Shown: positions 17,020 to 27,805 of the stretch, piece by piece
How positions within the stretch are numbered: position 1 is the stretch's first letter
Layout of the letters: each line of letters opens with the position of its first letter
Assembly: GCF_001570925.1 (NCBI RefSeq)
Contig: NZ_BCSP01000008.1
Location: 1-64,000, forward strand
DNA length: 64,000 bases
Reading direction: 5' to 3'
Origin: [Zimmermannella] bifida NBRC 103089
GTDB lineage: Bacteria > Actinomycetota > Actinomycetes > Actinomycetales > Microbacteriaceae
Position numbers and translations under genes: made by a program
Notes under the pieces: model-generated
Databases searched by the model: none
What the model was told of the DNA's origin: nothing
Seen by the model: the letters and a program-made list of their open reading frames with translations, nothing else

Positions 17020-17172
17020 GTGACTATTCTTGATTGTTCGCTTGCGGCTACCGCTGCTGCCGAAGCATCTGCACAGCCGCATCCAGCCCTGTTTTGGGTA
17101 GGCGGCATCATTACCGCAGTGCTGTTCGGCGGCATGGTTTGGCGCACGCTCAAACGAAACCGGCTGAAATGA
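17020..17172 (+). CDS. Small single-helix membrane protein, 50 residues
   Basis: GTG at 17020 opens a frame ending TGA 17170-17172. Residues 28-42 form one membrane helix (ALFWVGGIITAVLFGGMVW) followed by a basic tail (RTLKRNRLK), so the C-terminus is likely cytoplasmic. CACAAT six bases before the GTG suggests a leaderless start. The stop overlaps the next ATG (ATGA), so the two are translationally coupled. Function unknown. Confidence 0.55.
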   Translation: MTILDCSLAATAAAEASAQPHPALFWVGGIITAVLFGGMVWRTLKRNRLK

Positions 17173-17639
17173 CTAAACCTGCGCAAATGACCGGCCGCAT
17201 CCTGCAATTCGTGGCCCCGAGCCTGTGGCTTGGCCTTATTCTTGGTATTTCGCTCATCGAGGCGCCGCTGAAGTTTCAGGCGCCGGGCATCACTATTCCG
17301 CTCGGTCTGGGCATCGGGCGGCTCGTTTTTGGCGCAATGAATATTGCCGAGGCGGTCATCGCCGTGGTGCTGATCGCTGCGCTCTGGCGCAGCGGCCGCT
17401 CCAAGCTGCAGCAGTGGCTTGCCTGCGGTGTCGTTGTGGTGTTGGCGATTAAGGCGCTCGTAGTGCGCCCGATCATGCAAGCAACGACGGATGCGGTTAT
17501 CGCGGGAACCTCCAGCGGCGGTAGTTCGCTGCACCTGTTCTATATCGCGGCCGACGGCATCCTGATCGTGCTGCTGATTTGGTTCTTAGTGGCGACCGCG
17601 AAGCGGCTGCAGCTCACGCCGCGCACCGAAGCGACCTGA
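17169..17639 (+). CDS. Multi-pass membrane protein of unknown function
   Basis: 156 residues with four predicted helices (about 12-30, 45-65, 75-95, 125-145), overall layout like DUF4149 or related small membrane proteins. No catalytic motif. ATG 17169 overlaps the stop of the 50-residue gene before it, which fixes this start. It converges on pflA. Confidence 0.6.
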   Translation: MTKPAQMTGRILQFVAPSLWLGLILGISLIEAPLKFQAPGITIPLGLGIGRLVFGAMNIAEAVIAVVLIAALWRSGRSKLQQWLACGVVVVLAIKALVVRPIMQATTDAVIAGTSSGGSSLHLFYIAADGILIVLLIWFLVATAKRLQLTPRTEAT

Positions 17640-17680
17640 GCACTGCCCGACCCAGCACCGAGCACTGCGAGCAACACCTG

Positions 17681-18529
17681 CTAGTACACCGTGAGCCCGC
17701 GCTTGCGGAATTGCCCGCGTACGCGCTCAAGCAGCTCGAGCGTTGGCGGTTTTGCGTCGGCGAGCTGATATTCGCGACCGAGCGCATCCCACTTGTCAGC
17801 GCCCATTTGGTGAAACGGCAGCACCTCAACACGGCTCAGTGTCGCCCAGCGCGCCATAATGTCGGCAACCTGCTCGACGTTCTCGAAATCGTCGGTGAGG
17901 CCCGGCACCAGCACAAAGCGTCCCCAAATTTCGGTTCCGGATGCGGCCAGTCGGTCCCCGAACGAAATGGTCGGTGCGAGTGCCCGCCCGGTCACCTTTT
18001 GGTAGGTCTGTTCGTTACCCGACTTGACGTCAAGCAACACGAGGTCGATATCCGCGAGCATCGCATCCGTCACGTTGCGGCCAAGAAAGCCGGAGGTGTC
18101 GATCGTGGTGTGGATGCCCATTTTCTTCGTTTCGTGCAACAGTCGCGCCGCGAACTTCGGCTGCTGCAGCACTTCGCCGCCCGAAAGCGTGATGCCGCCG
18201 CCGCTTGCCTTGAATACCGGCCGGTATCGGCGGATACGCTTGAGTAGCGCATCCAACTCGACGTCTTGGCCATCCTTCGCGAACATCGTGTCGGGGTTGT
18301 GGCAGTACAGGCAGCGCAGTGGGCAGCCCGAGAAGAAGATCGTAAGTCGCGTGCCCGGGCCGTCAACGGCGGTTACAAGTTCCCACGAATGAATCGTGGC
18401 GAGGGCGCCTTCGCGGATCTTTTCGAGTCGCTCGTTACGCGCCAGGTCTTCGGCTTCGTCGAGTCCCTGCGTTCCGGCGCCGTGGCGGCGCTGGCCAAGA
18501 TGAATCTCGGTGAGGTTTGTTACGGACAC
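17681..18529 (-). CDS. pflA: Pyruvate formate-lyase activating enzyme (radical SAM)
   Basis: 282 residues. The radical SAM cluster motif CPLRCLYC gives C69, C73 and C76, followed by ITLSGGEVLQQP. The enzyme uses a 4Fe-4S cluster and S-adenosylmethionine to place the glycyl radical on pyruvate formate-lyase. The first 40 residues before LATIHSWELVTAVDGPGTR are an extension. GTG 18529 is chosen for the GGGAGGA just upstream. It lies 60 bases downstream of the separate glycyl-radical protein and so completes the pfl operon. Confidence 0.93.
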   Translation of the reverse strand: MSVTNLTEIHLGQRRHGAGTQGLDEAEDLARNERLEKIREGALATIHSWELVTAVDGPGTRLTIFFSGCPLRCLYCHNPDTMFAKDGQDVELDALLKRIRRYRPVFKASGGGITLSGGEVLQQPKFAARLLHETKKMGIHTTIDTSGFLGRNVTDAMLADIDLVLLDVKSGNEQTYQKVTGRALAPTISFGDRLAASGTEIWGRFVLVPGLTDDFENVEQVADIMARWATLSRVEVLPFHQMGADKWDALGREYQLADAKPPTLELLERVRGQFRKRGLTVY

Positions 18530-18589
18530 GGGTCCTCCCAAACGAACTGCGGCCCCGGTGGTTGCCGAGGCCGCGAGACCGTCGTGTTG

Positions 18590-18841
18590 TTAAGCGTTCT
18601 GGTGGAACGTGCGGTTCAGCACGTCGAGCTGCTGCTCGCGCGTGAGCTTCACAAAGTTCACGGCGTAACCCGAGACGCGAACGGTGAGGTTCGGGTACTT
18701 CTCTGGGTTCTCCATGGCGTCTTCGAGGGTGTCCTTATTCAGGACGTTGATGTTCGCGTGGTACAGACCGCTTTCCATGTCGTTAGCGGCGCGGTTGGCC
18801 TTCATGTCGGCGAGTCGTTCTTCGTAGCTCTTGGTAGCCAT
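18590..18841 (-). CDS. grcA: Separate glycyl-radical domain protein (GrcA-like)
   Basis: 83 residues. [10 protein letters not shown] then RVSGYAVNF match the C-terminal glycyl-radical loop of pyruvate formate-lyase; G58 is the residue expected to carry the radical. E. coli GrcA (YfiD) is a spare part that rescues oxygen-cleaved PflB. Here it is encoded in the pfl operon beside a PflB that lacks this domain, so it is probably an obligatory subunit. ATG 18841 has GGAG six bases upstream. The first 22 residues ([18 protein letters not shown]) are not part of a normal PflB end. Confidence 0.9.
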   Translation of the reverse strand: MATKSYEERLADMKANRAANDMESGLYHANINVLNKDTLEDAMENPEKYPNLTVRVSGYAVNFVKLTREQQLDVLNRTFHQNA

Positions 18842-18925
18842 TAGTTGCTCCAAATCCTGTTGTGCGTGTGCGATGCGGGTGTGGATGGGGTGCGTCAGTC
18901 GTGCGGGTCGGGATGCGACCGCGCG

Positions 18926-21028
<2,103 letters not shown>

Positions 21029-21360
21029 GCGGTAGATCGCTCCCTACATATTCGTGATGTTCATCGCTGCGGCATCGCGCGCCGCAGACACCCCTCACCA
21101 TACGCCTGAAGGGTGACGTTGGCCTGTATTTTGTAGGAACGCACAGTTGCCGAAGTAGTGCACCAAATGGGCTGTCGGCGTGCCACAGGAATCGTTACGA
21201 GACCGCGCTCGAAGCGCCCGCATCCCGACGCTGAATCTGCCCTAGGCTGCGGTCACGGTACCCCGCGGTTTGGTTACTCTGGCAGGCACGCAGCCAACCA
21301 CAATCGCGATGAACATCCAGGTGGCGCTGATTCAGCGGAGTTCGACGCAGTCTCGCTCGT
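21029..21360. other. Gene-free gap upstream of the pfl operon
   Basis: 332 bases between the pflB start and the stop of the lipoprotein gene at 21361, both on the minus strand. It should hold the pfl promoter and oxygen- or redox-responsive sites. I found no convincing FNR or Rex box, no hairpin with a T run and no credible small ORF. Confidence 0.4.
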
Positions 21361-21942
21361 CTAGATCTTGAACGAGTACGGGTTCGCGTCGGCGGGGATG
21401 CTCGCGCAGGGGCTCCATACGTCGATCATGACGGTGGGCAGGTCATCGCCACGGTTGATCGTGGCGATGATCGCTTCGTAACCCTCAGCATTGGTGAACA
21501 TCACACGGTTGGGCTGCGACGCGGTCGGCATGTCCTGGCCAGACCAGCCCTGCTGGCGCAGATGCTGACGGAGCGTCTCGGCGATACCCTCTGCATCCGT
21601 CGACTCGCTTGCCAGTCGCACCGCGGCGCCGCCCGGGTAGCGGTACTGTCCCTCGGCGTCGCACGACATCGGAGTGCGCGCGATCGAGCCTGGTGCTGGC
21701 AATTGTTCTGACGCACGGTCGGCGTCGGGGATCAGCGCAATGAGTTCGTTCTGGATGCGAACCGACTCGGCTTTGGCCGCCTCGATCGTGAGTGACACGT
21801 TGTTCTCCTGTGATTGCGGTTGTTGCGTGGATGCACCGGGCTCGGGTTCACCGGCGGGTGCAAGTTGGCAGCCGGCGAGCGTTACGGCCGCCAGCACGGC
21901 GACCGCCAGCGCCGCGACCCCGCGGGTTCGGCGAACGCCCAT
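21361..21942 (-). CDS. Putative lipoprotein downstream of the hydrolase
   Basis: 193 residues. Basic N-terminus, hydrophobic stretch and lipobox LAGC (C25) predict a lipid-anchored exported protein. The mature part (TPMSCDAEGQYRYPGGAAVR and LRQHLRQQGWSGQDM) has one likely disulphide and resembles small cell-surface lipoproteins of unknown role. It starts three bases after the stop of the hydrolase gene, so co-expression is certain. An immunity or accessory role for the hydrolase is possible by position only. Confidence 0.7.
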   Translation of the reverse strand: MGVRRTRGVAALAVAVLAAVTLAGCQLAPAGEPEPGASTQQPQSQENNVSLTIEAAKAESVRIQNELIALIPDADRASEQLPAPGSIARTPMSCDAEGQYRYPGGAAVRLASESTDAEGIAETLRQHLRQQGWSGQDMPTASQPNRVMFTNAEGYEAIIATINRGDDLPTVMIDVWSPCASIPADANPYSFKI

Positions 21943-21945
21943 TCG

Positions 21946-23748
21946 CTAGTCCTTGAAGATCTCTTGCTTGAGGTCCTGCAAGACCGGCAGGTTCTTTTCT
22001 GGGTCACCGCTCGCAGTGCGCGTGTGCAGGTCTTCGAGAATTTTGCCTTCCTTCTTGAGCTCTGCCCCGAGCTCATCCAACGTAACGGTGGTCCAGATGT
22101 TGGGTTCATTTTCAGGCTTGTGAATATCGCTCTTGCCGGCCGTCGTGGGATCAAAGATGTGTTTCTCCCACGCGTCGTGTTTATTAGGAGCGTCCCAGAT
22201 TGGCTGATAATCCAGCGCGTGGATTGGTTCGCCTTCATAGGCATAGTGGTCGTACTCAGTGTTGCCCTGTTGCGACCACCCGCCCGGTGCATAGGAGCCC
22301 GAGAGCGAATGCACGTTGTCATAGTGCGCATCAGGAACTCCATCACGTACCTTGGAGGAGAATTCGGATGCGGTGACCACGGAATGCCCAGCGCTGTGCC
22401 CGACAACATGGTTGTCGGCCTTATGGCTAAAGTCCTCCGAGGCGACAGCCTCTTGAAACTCCGACAGGTTTGCACCGAGGTCGCGCAGGTGCCACGGGTT
22501 GTCGTTCGAGCGCGCAGCGCCTTCCCAAGGCCAGTTGATCCACTTATCTTCGCCCTCAAAGCGGCCGTCGTAGAAGTTGAATGCCACCGTTGGATTTCCT
22601 TGCGCATCACCCGCGTCAACTAAGTACTTGGGGAAGTTCGAGTAATCACCGACAGTGTTTATGGTCGTGTTTGTGCCAGATACGAACGTCACGACATCCT
22701 TGACGTTGGCTTTTGGGTCACCAACCATTTCGATGACGCGGTTGTTATCCGGATCGAAGAGGACTGCGCCGTTACCGTCACCGCTCAGAAGTGAATTGAA
22801 ATACTTCTGCCGTTTCTCGAGGTTGCTCAGGCGTTCTTGAGCTTTTTCGGACTCGTTGGTGAACGGTGTCCAGAATAGGTCCTTGTGCTTGCCTTCATCA
22901 ATTTCGCGCTTGAGCTGCCCAATTTCCGCTTGCAGCTCGGCAACTTCACGATTGATATTGATGTCATTCGCGCGAATTCGGTCCGTAAACGGAACCCCAT
23001 TCATAGCCCCAATCGTTTCGGGGTTCGAAGCAATTAGTGCATCCTGCTGCTCATCGCTCAGCGCATCCCATGCCGCACGCTTGTCCGAAACACTGGCTTC
23101 GCCGTTGAGCAGATTCAGCAGTTCGTCGGTGTTGATGTTTGTTGTCGAGTCACCGGCCGATGCCGTGACCGAGGCTGCCGACGCTTCCCCGGACTCGATG
23201 TTGCCCAATGCCTTGGCGTAGTTTGCGTCCGTTTCGCTAGCGAACGTAATGAGTTCTGCAACGGCTCGCTCAAGCTCAGCTTTCGCGGCCTCGGCCTGCT
23301 TCCAGACCGGCATCATGTCGTAAGTCCACCAAACTCGACCGGAACCCCTCGAGTTTCGTTCGTTCGCTTCTGCCTGCGCTTCAGCCTTGACCTCAGAGTT
23401 GATGCTGACACCACCATTGCTATCAATCGTCAACCGCTCCCGCGAAGCAAACCCTTCTGCCTCGAGCACGCCCTTTTCGACGCTCGAGACGTTCGTTGCC
23501 GCCACCCGGGTGCATGCCATCAGATCCGAAAGCAGCGCTTCAAGCTTGTCGGTTTCGGCACGGCGACGGTCCAGGTTTGCGGTGGCTGCGGTCGCGGCCT
23601 CACCTTCGTTGCTGAGGCTGCCGCTTGCTCGCCAAAGCTCGTCGCCCGCATCCTGCACCGCGACTTCACTCTTCTCGAACGCGTCATACGCGTCTTCGAG
23701 CGCGTCGGGCTTCCACTGCTTGATATCGCTCCATGAAACCATCGCCAC
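21946..23748 (-). CDS. Helical-N-terminal alpha/beta hydrolase, candidate type VII secretion substrate
   Basis: 600 residues. Residues 1-180 are alpha-helical and start with a WXG100/ESX-like helix pair. Residues about 350-520 look like an alpha/beta hydrolase: TFVSGTNTT as an oxyanion-loop candidate and the nucleophile elbow VVGHSAGHS with S452. It resembles DUF1023-type hydrolases linked to type VII secretion. No signal peptide is seen. GTG 23748 overlaps the stop of the upstream WXG100-like gene (TAGTG); ATG 23742 is an alternative. Substrate unknown; lipase or peptidase activity is a guess. Confidence 0.65.
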   Translation of the reverse strand: MAMVSWSDIKQWKPDALEDAYDAFEKSEVAVQDAGDELWRASGSLSNEGEAATAATANLDRRRAETDKLEALLSDLMACTRVAATNVSSVEKGVLEAEGFASRERLTIDSNGGVSINSEVKAEAQAEANERNSRGSGRVWWTYDMMPVWKQAEAAKAELERAVAELITFASETDANYAKALGNIESGEASAASVTASAGDSTTNINTDELLNLLNGEASVSDKRAAWDALSDEQQDALIASNPETIGAMNGVPFTDRIRANDININREVAELQAEIGQLKREIDEGKHKDLFWTPFTNESEKAQERLSNLEKRQKYFNSLLSGDGNGAVLFDPDNNRVIEMVGDPKANVKDVVTFVSGTNTTINTVGDYSNFPKYLVDAGDAQGNPTVAFNFYDGRFEGEDKWINWPWEGAARSNDNPWHLRDLGANLSEFQEAVASEDFSHKADNHVVGHSAGHSVVTASEFSSKVRDGVPDAHYDNVHSLSGSYAPGGWSQQGNTEYDHYAYEGEPIHALDYQPIWDAPNKHDAWEKHIFDPTTAGKSDIHKPENEPNIWTTVTLDELGAELKKEGKILEDLHTRTASGDPEKNLPVLQDLKQEIFKD

Positions 23749-24080
23749 TACCCCGCGTATCCCTGGTAGCCGACGTTGTTAATCGCGCTAGCGGTGTAGT
23801 CCATGTCACCGCTACGGTCCGCATCCGTCTGATTGAAATCAGCCTGGGTTGCGGTTGCGGCAACCGCAGTGTTCTCGAGCGCAGTGGCGAGACTGTCTAC
23901 CGTTGCGTCGATCGCTGTGCACGCGCTCTCGAGGGCAGCGCCCGACGTGCCACCTGGCATCGCGGTAGATGCAGCACCCGAGCTGTCGCCCACTTTGCCC
24001 TTGCTACTGACGGCACCGGCGATACCTTCGCAATCACTCGCCAGATTCGCGAGCTCTCCTTCTTGGATCAATGTGGTCAC
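23748..24080 (-). CDS. WXG100/ESX-like small helical protein
   Basis: 110 residues, no signal peptide, predicted helical hairpin with A/S/G-rich turn (KVGDSSGAASTAMPGGTSGAA), and a length typical of ESX family proteins. The exact WXG motif is absent, so membership rests on size, helix layout and operon context. The start is GTG 24080. Its stop overlaps the start of the 600-residue hydrolase, so it is likely its co-secreted partner or chaperone. Confidence 0.55.
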   Translation of the reverse strand: MTTLIQEGELANLASDCEGIAGAVSSKGKVGDSSGAASTAMPGGTSGAALESACTAIDATVDSLATALENTAVAATATQADFNQTDADRSGDMDYTASAINNVGYQGYAG

Positions 24081-24310
24081 GCGTGCATCTCACTTTCGCG
24101 TCATCGGCTCGCGCCGGTCTTGCTTTCATGCCGCTGGACCGAACGCATCCACGACGGAATGCGCCCGCCGGACAGCACTGGTGCGGCACGTTAGCAGTCG
24201 GAGTTTGCACCCGACGGCTTGGGGAGCAAAGGTACATCTCAAGGATGATGGAGCGGTCTCAGCCCCGGCTTCCCAAGGAGTTTCATCCACCGACACCCCT
24301 CGGAAAACGC

Positions 24311-24338
24311 AAACAGCCCCGCCGAAGCGGGGCCGTTT
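24311..24338 (-). terminator. Terminator after tRNA-Thr and tRNA-Met
   Basis: Stem AAACAGCCCCGC/GCGGGGCCGTTT (one mismatch) with CGAA loop, followed on the minus strand by TTTGCGTTTT. It ends the minus-strand tRNA transcript. The rest of 24081-24384 holds nothing recognisable beyond the upstream region of the WXG100-like gene. Confidence 0.7.
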
Positions 24339-24384
24339 AAAACCTAAATTGCCGGAACCAAATCGCCTGACACCTAAGTCCTAG

Positions 24385-24458
24385 TAGCAGGAGCGGGGCT
24401 CGAACCCGCGACCTCACGATTATGAGTCGTGCGCTCTCACCAACTGAGCTACCCTGCC
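24385..24458 (-). tRNA. tRNA-Met, elongator (CAT anticodon)
   Basis: Minus-strand cloverleaf: acceptor GGCAGGG/TCCTGCT, anticodon loop CTCATAA (CAT) and T-arm GCGGGTTCGAGCCCCGC. The D-arm and overall sequence match elongator methionine tRNA rather than initiator, which has a C1-A72 mismatch. CCA is not encoded. A CAT anticodon could also be tRNA-Ile after lysidine modification; this is judged less likely. Confidence 0.88.
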
Positions 24459-24485
24459 TCGAGCAAAGCTGCCGTTAAGCAGCTA

Positions 24486-24560
<75 letters not shown>

Positions 24561-24639
24561 GATTTCCAACACCTTGCCGGCGTTGGACACCAGAGAATCT
24601 TAACACTATCCGGTGCGGTAATTGCAACTCCGTACGGAA

Positions 24640-26118
24640 TTATTTTCCGTTCTTTGCCGCAAGTTCGTCAACGAGTGCCGTGCTGGCCTCGTGGCTGAGC
24701 TTTTCGTGCGTTCCGTTGGATGCATCTGGTGCGATCGTTTCGGGAATCGAAACCTTGACACCAGCAACGTTCATCTTCTTGAGGAAGTACAGCGGGTCAA
24801 CGTACTTTTCGCCGATGTGCACCTCAAGGTGCAGGTGCGGACCGGTCGAGATGCCGGTGTTACCAACCTTGCCGATCTCGTCACCAACGGCAACCTTGTC
24901 GCCCTTAGCAACTGCAACCGAACCCGGGTCAAGGTGTGCATAAAGCGTGGTGATTCGCTCGCCGTTGATCTCGTGCTGAACCTCAACGAAGATGCCGAAC
25001 GAGCTGCTCTGCGACTCATCAACCTTGGTGACCACTCCGTCGGCAAGCGAGCCGATCGGGGTGCCCTGACCGGGAGTGAAGTCAATGCCACCGTGGAAGC
25101 TCGAAGCACCAGCCGGTGCGTCGCGGTAACCGTAACGGTCAGTGATCGCAACACCCATTGGGAACGGGTACTGCACATTGGCAGCCATGTCGTTCTTATA
25201 GGCGGAGGCGTCAGGAATCTTTACGCCAGTAGCAAGGTTGGCGGCAGCGGCAGTACCGATCGACTGCACAGCAGTGGTGTCGCCACCACGCTCAGCCTGC
25301 GCCTGCACGTCGACCGTGGCAGCTGCATCCACCGAGAACTTCTGGGCGTGTGCTTCAGCTTCGGTACGAAGTACCTCGTTGTCGATTTCGCCATTACCCA
25401 GCGCGTTGATTGCTGCGGCCGAACCGGCACCGAGTGCGACGGTTCCAGCAAGCAAGCTCATCGCGACCATCGAGCCACCGAAACGACCGGCGGTGCGGCC
25501 GCCACGGCCGCGCAGACGAAGCACCTCAGCGATGCTGTCAGTCGACGAACCTGCCTGGCGAAGGAAAGTCTCTGGGATCTGCGGCTCGTTTGCCGGAGCT
25601 GCAGCGACTGCATCCTCAACTGGCTGCTCATCGCTCGCACGTGCAGCCCGAACCTCATCGAGCGAAACAACCTGTGCCAACTGAATTGGCGCGGTGGTCG
25701 GGTCAAGCGTGTCAACGACCTGTTCGGCAACCGGCTCAGCTACGACAGTGTCGTGCGAGTCAGCAACGTCGCCAGCGACGGTCATTTCGGGCGCCGCAAC
25801 AGCTTCCTGTACTGCGAAGCATTCTGGGTTGCTGGCAACTGCTGCCTTGGCGGCAGCTACAGCCTCAGTCTGGAGTCGTTCTTGCTCGGCGCGCGCAGCG
25901 GCACGCTCGGCCTCACGGCGCTCACGGCGCGAAAGGAACGTGGGTTCGGCAGGAGCATCCAACTCTGCAGCCGACGATTCAGTCGACGCAATTGCTTCAT
26001 CCGCCTGCTTGCGAAGCTCGCTCAACTTGGCTTCGCGTTCTGCAGCACGCTCAAGTTCGCGCAGTTCACGTCGCGTCAGCGGCTGCTCTGGCAGCGGCTT
26101 GTCGGCGTTAGTGATCAT
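24640..26118 (-). CDS. M23-family peptidoglycan metallopeptidase
   Basis: 492 residues. The LytM domain (about 320-435) has zinc ligands H342 and D346 (HGGID) and H430 with H428 in HLHLE. The first 200 residues are charged and coiled-coil-like (RRELRELERAAEREAKLSEL), then one membrane helix (about 215-236) precedes the exported part. It probably cuts peptide cross-links during growth or division. On the minus strand TTGTCA (26184-26179) and TACTCT (26160-26155), 18 bases apart, may form the promoter; a GTAAC-type inverted pair (26158 and 26190 area) could be a regulator site. Confidence 0.88.
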   Translation of the reverse strand: MITNADKPLPEQPLTRRELRELERAAEREAKLSELRKQADEAIASTESSAAELDAPAEPTFLSRRERREAERAAARAEQERLQTEAVAAAKAAVASNPECFAVQEAVAAPEMTVAGDVADSHDTVVAEPVAEQVVDTLDPTTAPIQLAQVVSLDEVRAARASDEQPVEDAVAAAPANEPQIPETFLRQAGSSTDSIAEVLRLRGRGGRTAGRFGGSMVAMSLLAGTVALGAGSAAAINALGNGEIDNEVLRTEAEAHAQKFSVDAAATVDVQAQAERGGDTTAVQSIGTAAAANLATGVKIPDASAYKNDMAANVQYPFPMGVAITDRYGYRDAPAGASSFHGGIDFTPGQGTPIGSLADGVVTKVDESQSSSFGIFVEVQHEINGERITTLYAHLDPGSVAVAKGDKVAVGDEIGKVGNTGISTGPHLHLEVHIGEKYVDPLYFLKKMNVAGVKVSIPETIAPDASNGTHEKLSHEASTALVDELAAKNGK

Positions 26119-26215
26119 TCGTGGGAACCCCTTGCGTGTTTTTAGGACTCGACAAGAGTAACGAATAGATCACGAAAATGACAAGGTTTTGTTACAGATT
26201 TATAAAAATCCCTGA

Positions 26216-27100
26216 TCAGACCAGGGTCGGCGCGGTTACCGAACGTAACAACTCGAGGAAATCTGCGGTGATTTCCGGATGACCACAGACCAGAATACTC
26301 CGACCTTCGGCCGCATCCAATTCCATCCCGCACACCGTCGCCCCGGCCTCGCGCGCGACAAGCGCGCCGGCCGCCCAGTCCCACGGCTTGAGCCCAAACT
26401 CGTAGTACACGTCTACGCGGCCCATGGCCACGGCGCACAGGTCGAGCGATGCCGCTCCCATGCGGCGAACGTCACGCACCGTGCCCGCCATACCCACATA
26501 GGTTTGCGCCTGCAGTACGCGCCGATCCGCCTCATAGGCGAAGCCGGTGGCAACGAGCGTGCGCTCGAGATCGGCCGGTCCCTCACCAATGCGGATAGGC
26601 ACACCGTTACGCAACGCTCCCCCGCCACGGACGGCGAAAAACTCTTCGCCCGCATCCGGTGAAATCACGGCGCCAACCAGGGTGGTGAATGATGCTGGCT
26701 CAGCCGCGGGGTCGCCAATGACTGCTGCGATTGAGATCGCGTAGTTCGGAATGCCGTAGAGATAGTTGACCGTGCCGTCGATTGGGTCGACGACCCAGGT
26801 GATGCCCGATTCGGATTCGGTGGCGTCGCTTTCTTCGCCAAAGAATCCGTCTTGCGGGCGGGATGCGGCGAGTTCGGCGCGGATGAACGCTTCGGTTTCG
26901 CGGTCGGCTTCGGTTACGACGTCGGCAAGGCTCGACTTGGTGTCGGCGATGGCCACGCCTTCGCGGCGGCGCGTGGAGGCGAGCGCGGCGGCTTCTCGGG
27001 CGACGCGCTGGGCGAGCTCGGCGAGCGCCTGCAGCTCGGCTGGCGCGAGGCCGGCAGGAAGATCGGCGGGACGGTCGTTGGCAGTGAATGCATCAGTCAC
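26216..27100 (-). CDS. Inositol monophosphatase family protein
   Basis: 294 residues. The metal-binding motifs are all present: GFFGEES, VVDPIDGTVNYLYG and the C-terminal WDWAAGALVAREAG. The family hydrolyses inositol-1-phosphate, histidinol phosphate or other sugar phosphates with Mg2+; the substrate is not set by context. GTG 27100 is preferred: TAGGTT ends seven bases upstream, consistent with a leaderless transcript, and the longer frame to 27208 adds no family sequence. Confidence 0.85.
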   Translation of the reverse strand: MTDAFTANDRPADLPAGLAPAELQALAELAQRVAREAAALASTRRREGVAIADTKSSLADVVTEADRETEAFIRAELAASRPQDGFFGEESDATESESGITWVVDPIDGTVNYLYGIPNYAISIAAVIGDPAAEPASFTTLVGAVISPDAGEEFFAVRGGGALRNGVPIRIGEGPADLERTLVATGFAYEADRRVLQAQTYVGMAGTVRDVRRMGAASLDLCAVAMGRVDVYYEFGLKPWDWAAGALVAREAGATVCGMELDAAEGRSILVCGHPEITADFLELLRSVTAPTLV

Positions 27101-27276
27101 GTTCGTGAACCTAGCAAGCCGAAGCAACGTGGATGCATCCGCGCATGCTGTGGGTGATATCGCGGCGAGAACCGGGCGGTGGCGGGGTTCGCGAACATGG
27201 CAATACAAGAAGGTGGCGCGCGACGGGTTTTTTCATGTAAGCTTGGCCGGTGCGCTACGAGCGATCGTAGTTATCT

Positions 27277-27361
27277 GGCAAGTTGCCCGAGCGGCCAAAG
27301 GGATCTGACTGTAAATCAGACGGCTCAGCCTTCAGAGGTTCGAATCCTCTACTTGCCACCA
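27277..27361 (+). tRNA. tRNA-Tyr (GTA anticodon)
   Basis: 85 bases with long variable arm, acceptor GGCAAGT/ACTTGCC, anticodon stem TCTGA/TCAGA with loop CTGTAAA (GTA) and encoded CCA. It is followed at once by an intrinsic terminator. Its last 22 bases plus the terminator are duplicated 152 bases downstream. Confidence 0.96.
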
Positions 27362-27363
27362 TA

Positions 27364-27407
27364 TGAATCACGGGATCCGGCAAAGTCGGGTCCCGTGATT
27401 CATTTTT
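27364..27407 (+). terminator. tRNA-Tyr terminator
   Basis: Stem TGAATCACGGGA/TCCCGTGATTCA (27364-27375 with 27391-27402) followed by TTTTTG. Confidence 0.88.
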
Positions 27408-27491
27408 GTTGCAGTGGATGAGAACCTCTTGGGCCCCTGCCGGCGGAGGCTCCGACCGCTTCGTAGGAGCGGGTGGAGTGCCGGTAGGGAG

Positions 27492-27560
27492 TCGAATCCT
27501 CTACTTGCCACCATATGAACTGCGGGGATCCGGCGAAGTCGGGTCCCCGCAGTTCATTTT
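27492..27560 (+). repeat. Duplicated tRNA-Tyr 3' end plus terminator
   Basis: The 28 bases 27492-27519 repeat 27340-27367 exactly (T-arm half, acceptor strand, CCA and ATATGAA). A diverged copy of the terminator follows (TGAACTGCGGGGA/TCCCCGCAGTTCA, then TTTT). Upstream, CCGCT-TCGTAGG-AGCGG (about 27459-27475) could be a decayed tyrosine anticodon arm, but no matching 5' acceptor strand exists. It may be a broken tandem tRNA gene or an attachment-site scar left by an integrated element. Confidence 0.7.
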
Positions 27561-27587
27561 GTTGGGAAAGCGGAACCTGCTGGAAAT

Positions 27588-27646
27588 TTGTTGCAAATAC
27601 GCGGCGGCAACCTCATATAGAGCTCGGTGGGCCGTATTTGCAACAG
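27588..27646. repeat. 59-bp palindromic repeat, copy C
   Basis: TTGTTGCA to TGCAACAG, 59 bases. Its arms (AAATACG and CGTATTT) pair further inward than in copies A, B, D and F, and it forms a subfamily with copy E. Confidence 0.75.
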
Positions 27647-27680
27647 AATTCCGGCCCTTCTCCCAGAACACCGGAAACAT

Positions 27681-27739
27681 TTGTTGCCTGAGAGCGGGGC
27701 TATCTACATATTTGCTTCGTAGGCCCTGTGTGGCAACAA
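27681..27739. repeat. 59-bp palindromic repeat, copy D
   Basis: TTGTTGCC to GGCAACAA, 59 bases, centre CATATTTG, right arm CTTCGTAGGC. It is closest to copy B. Confidence 0.75.
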
Positions 27740-27805
27740 ATTTTGCCGCTACCCCGCCGGACTCGCCCACTGGCCCACCCGACTCGGCCGCATGCCGTTA
27801 GAAAT

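Noticed and set aside
18842-18925. The pflB/grcA split as a simple frameshift or sequencing error
   Set aside because: The 84-base gap includes a ribosome site for grcA, and the small protein begins with 22 residues absent from normal PflB ends. A single indel would not restore a normal fusion.
26119-26215. Cyclic di-AMP (ydaO) riboswitch before the M23 peptidase
   Set aside because: Such peptidases often have one, but the leader is under 100 bases and I do not see the conserved GGGGAA- and GGAGC-type segments.
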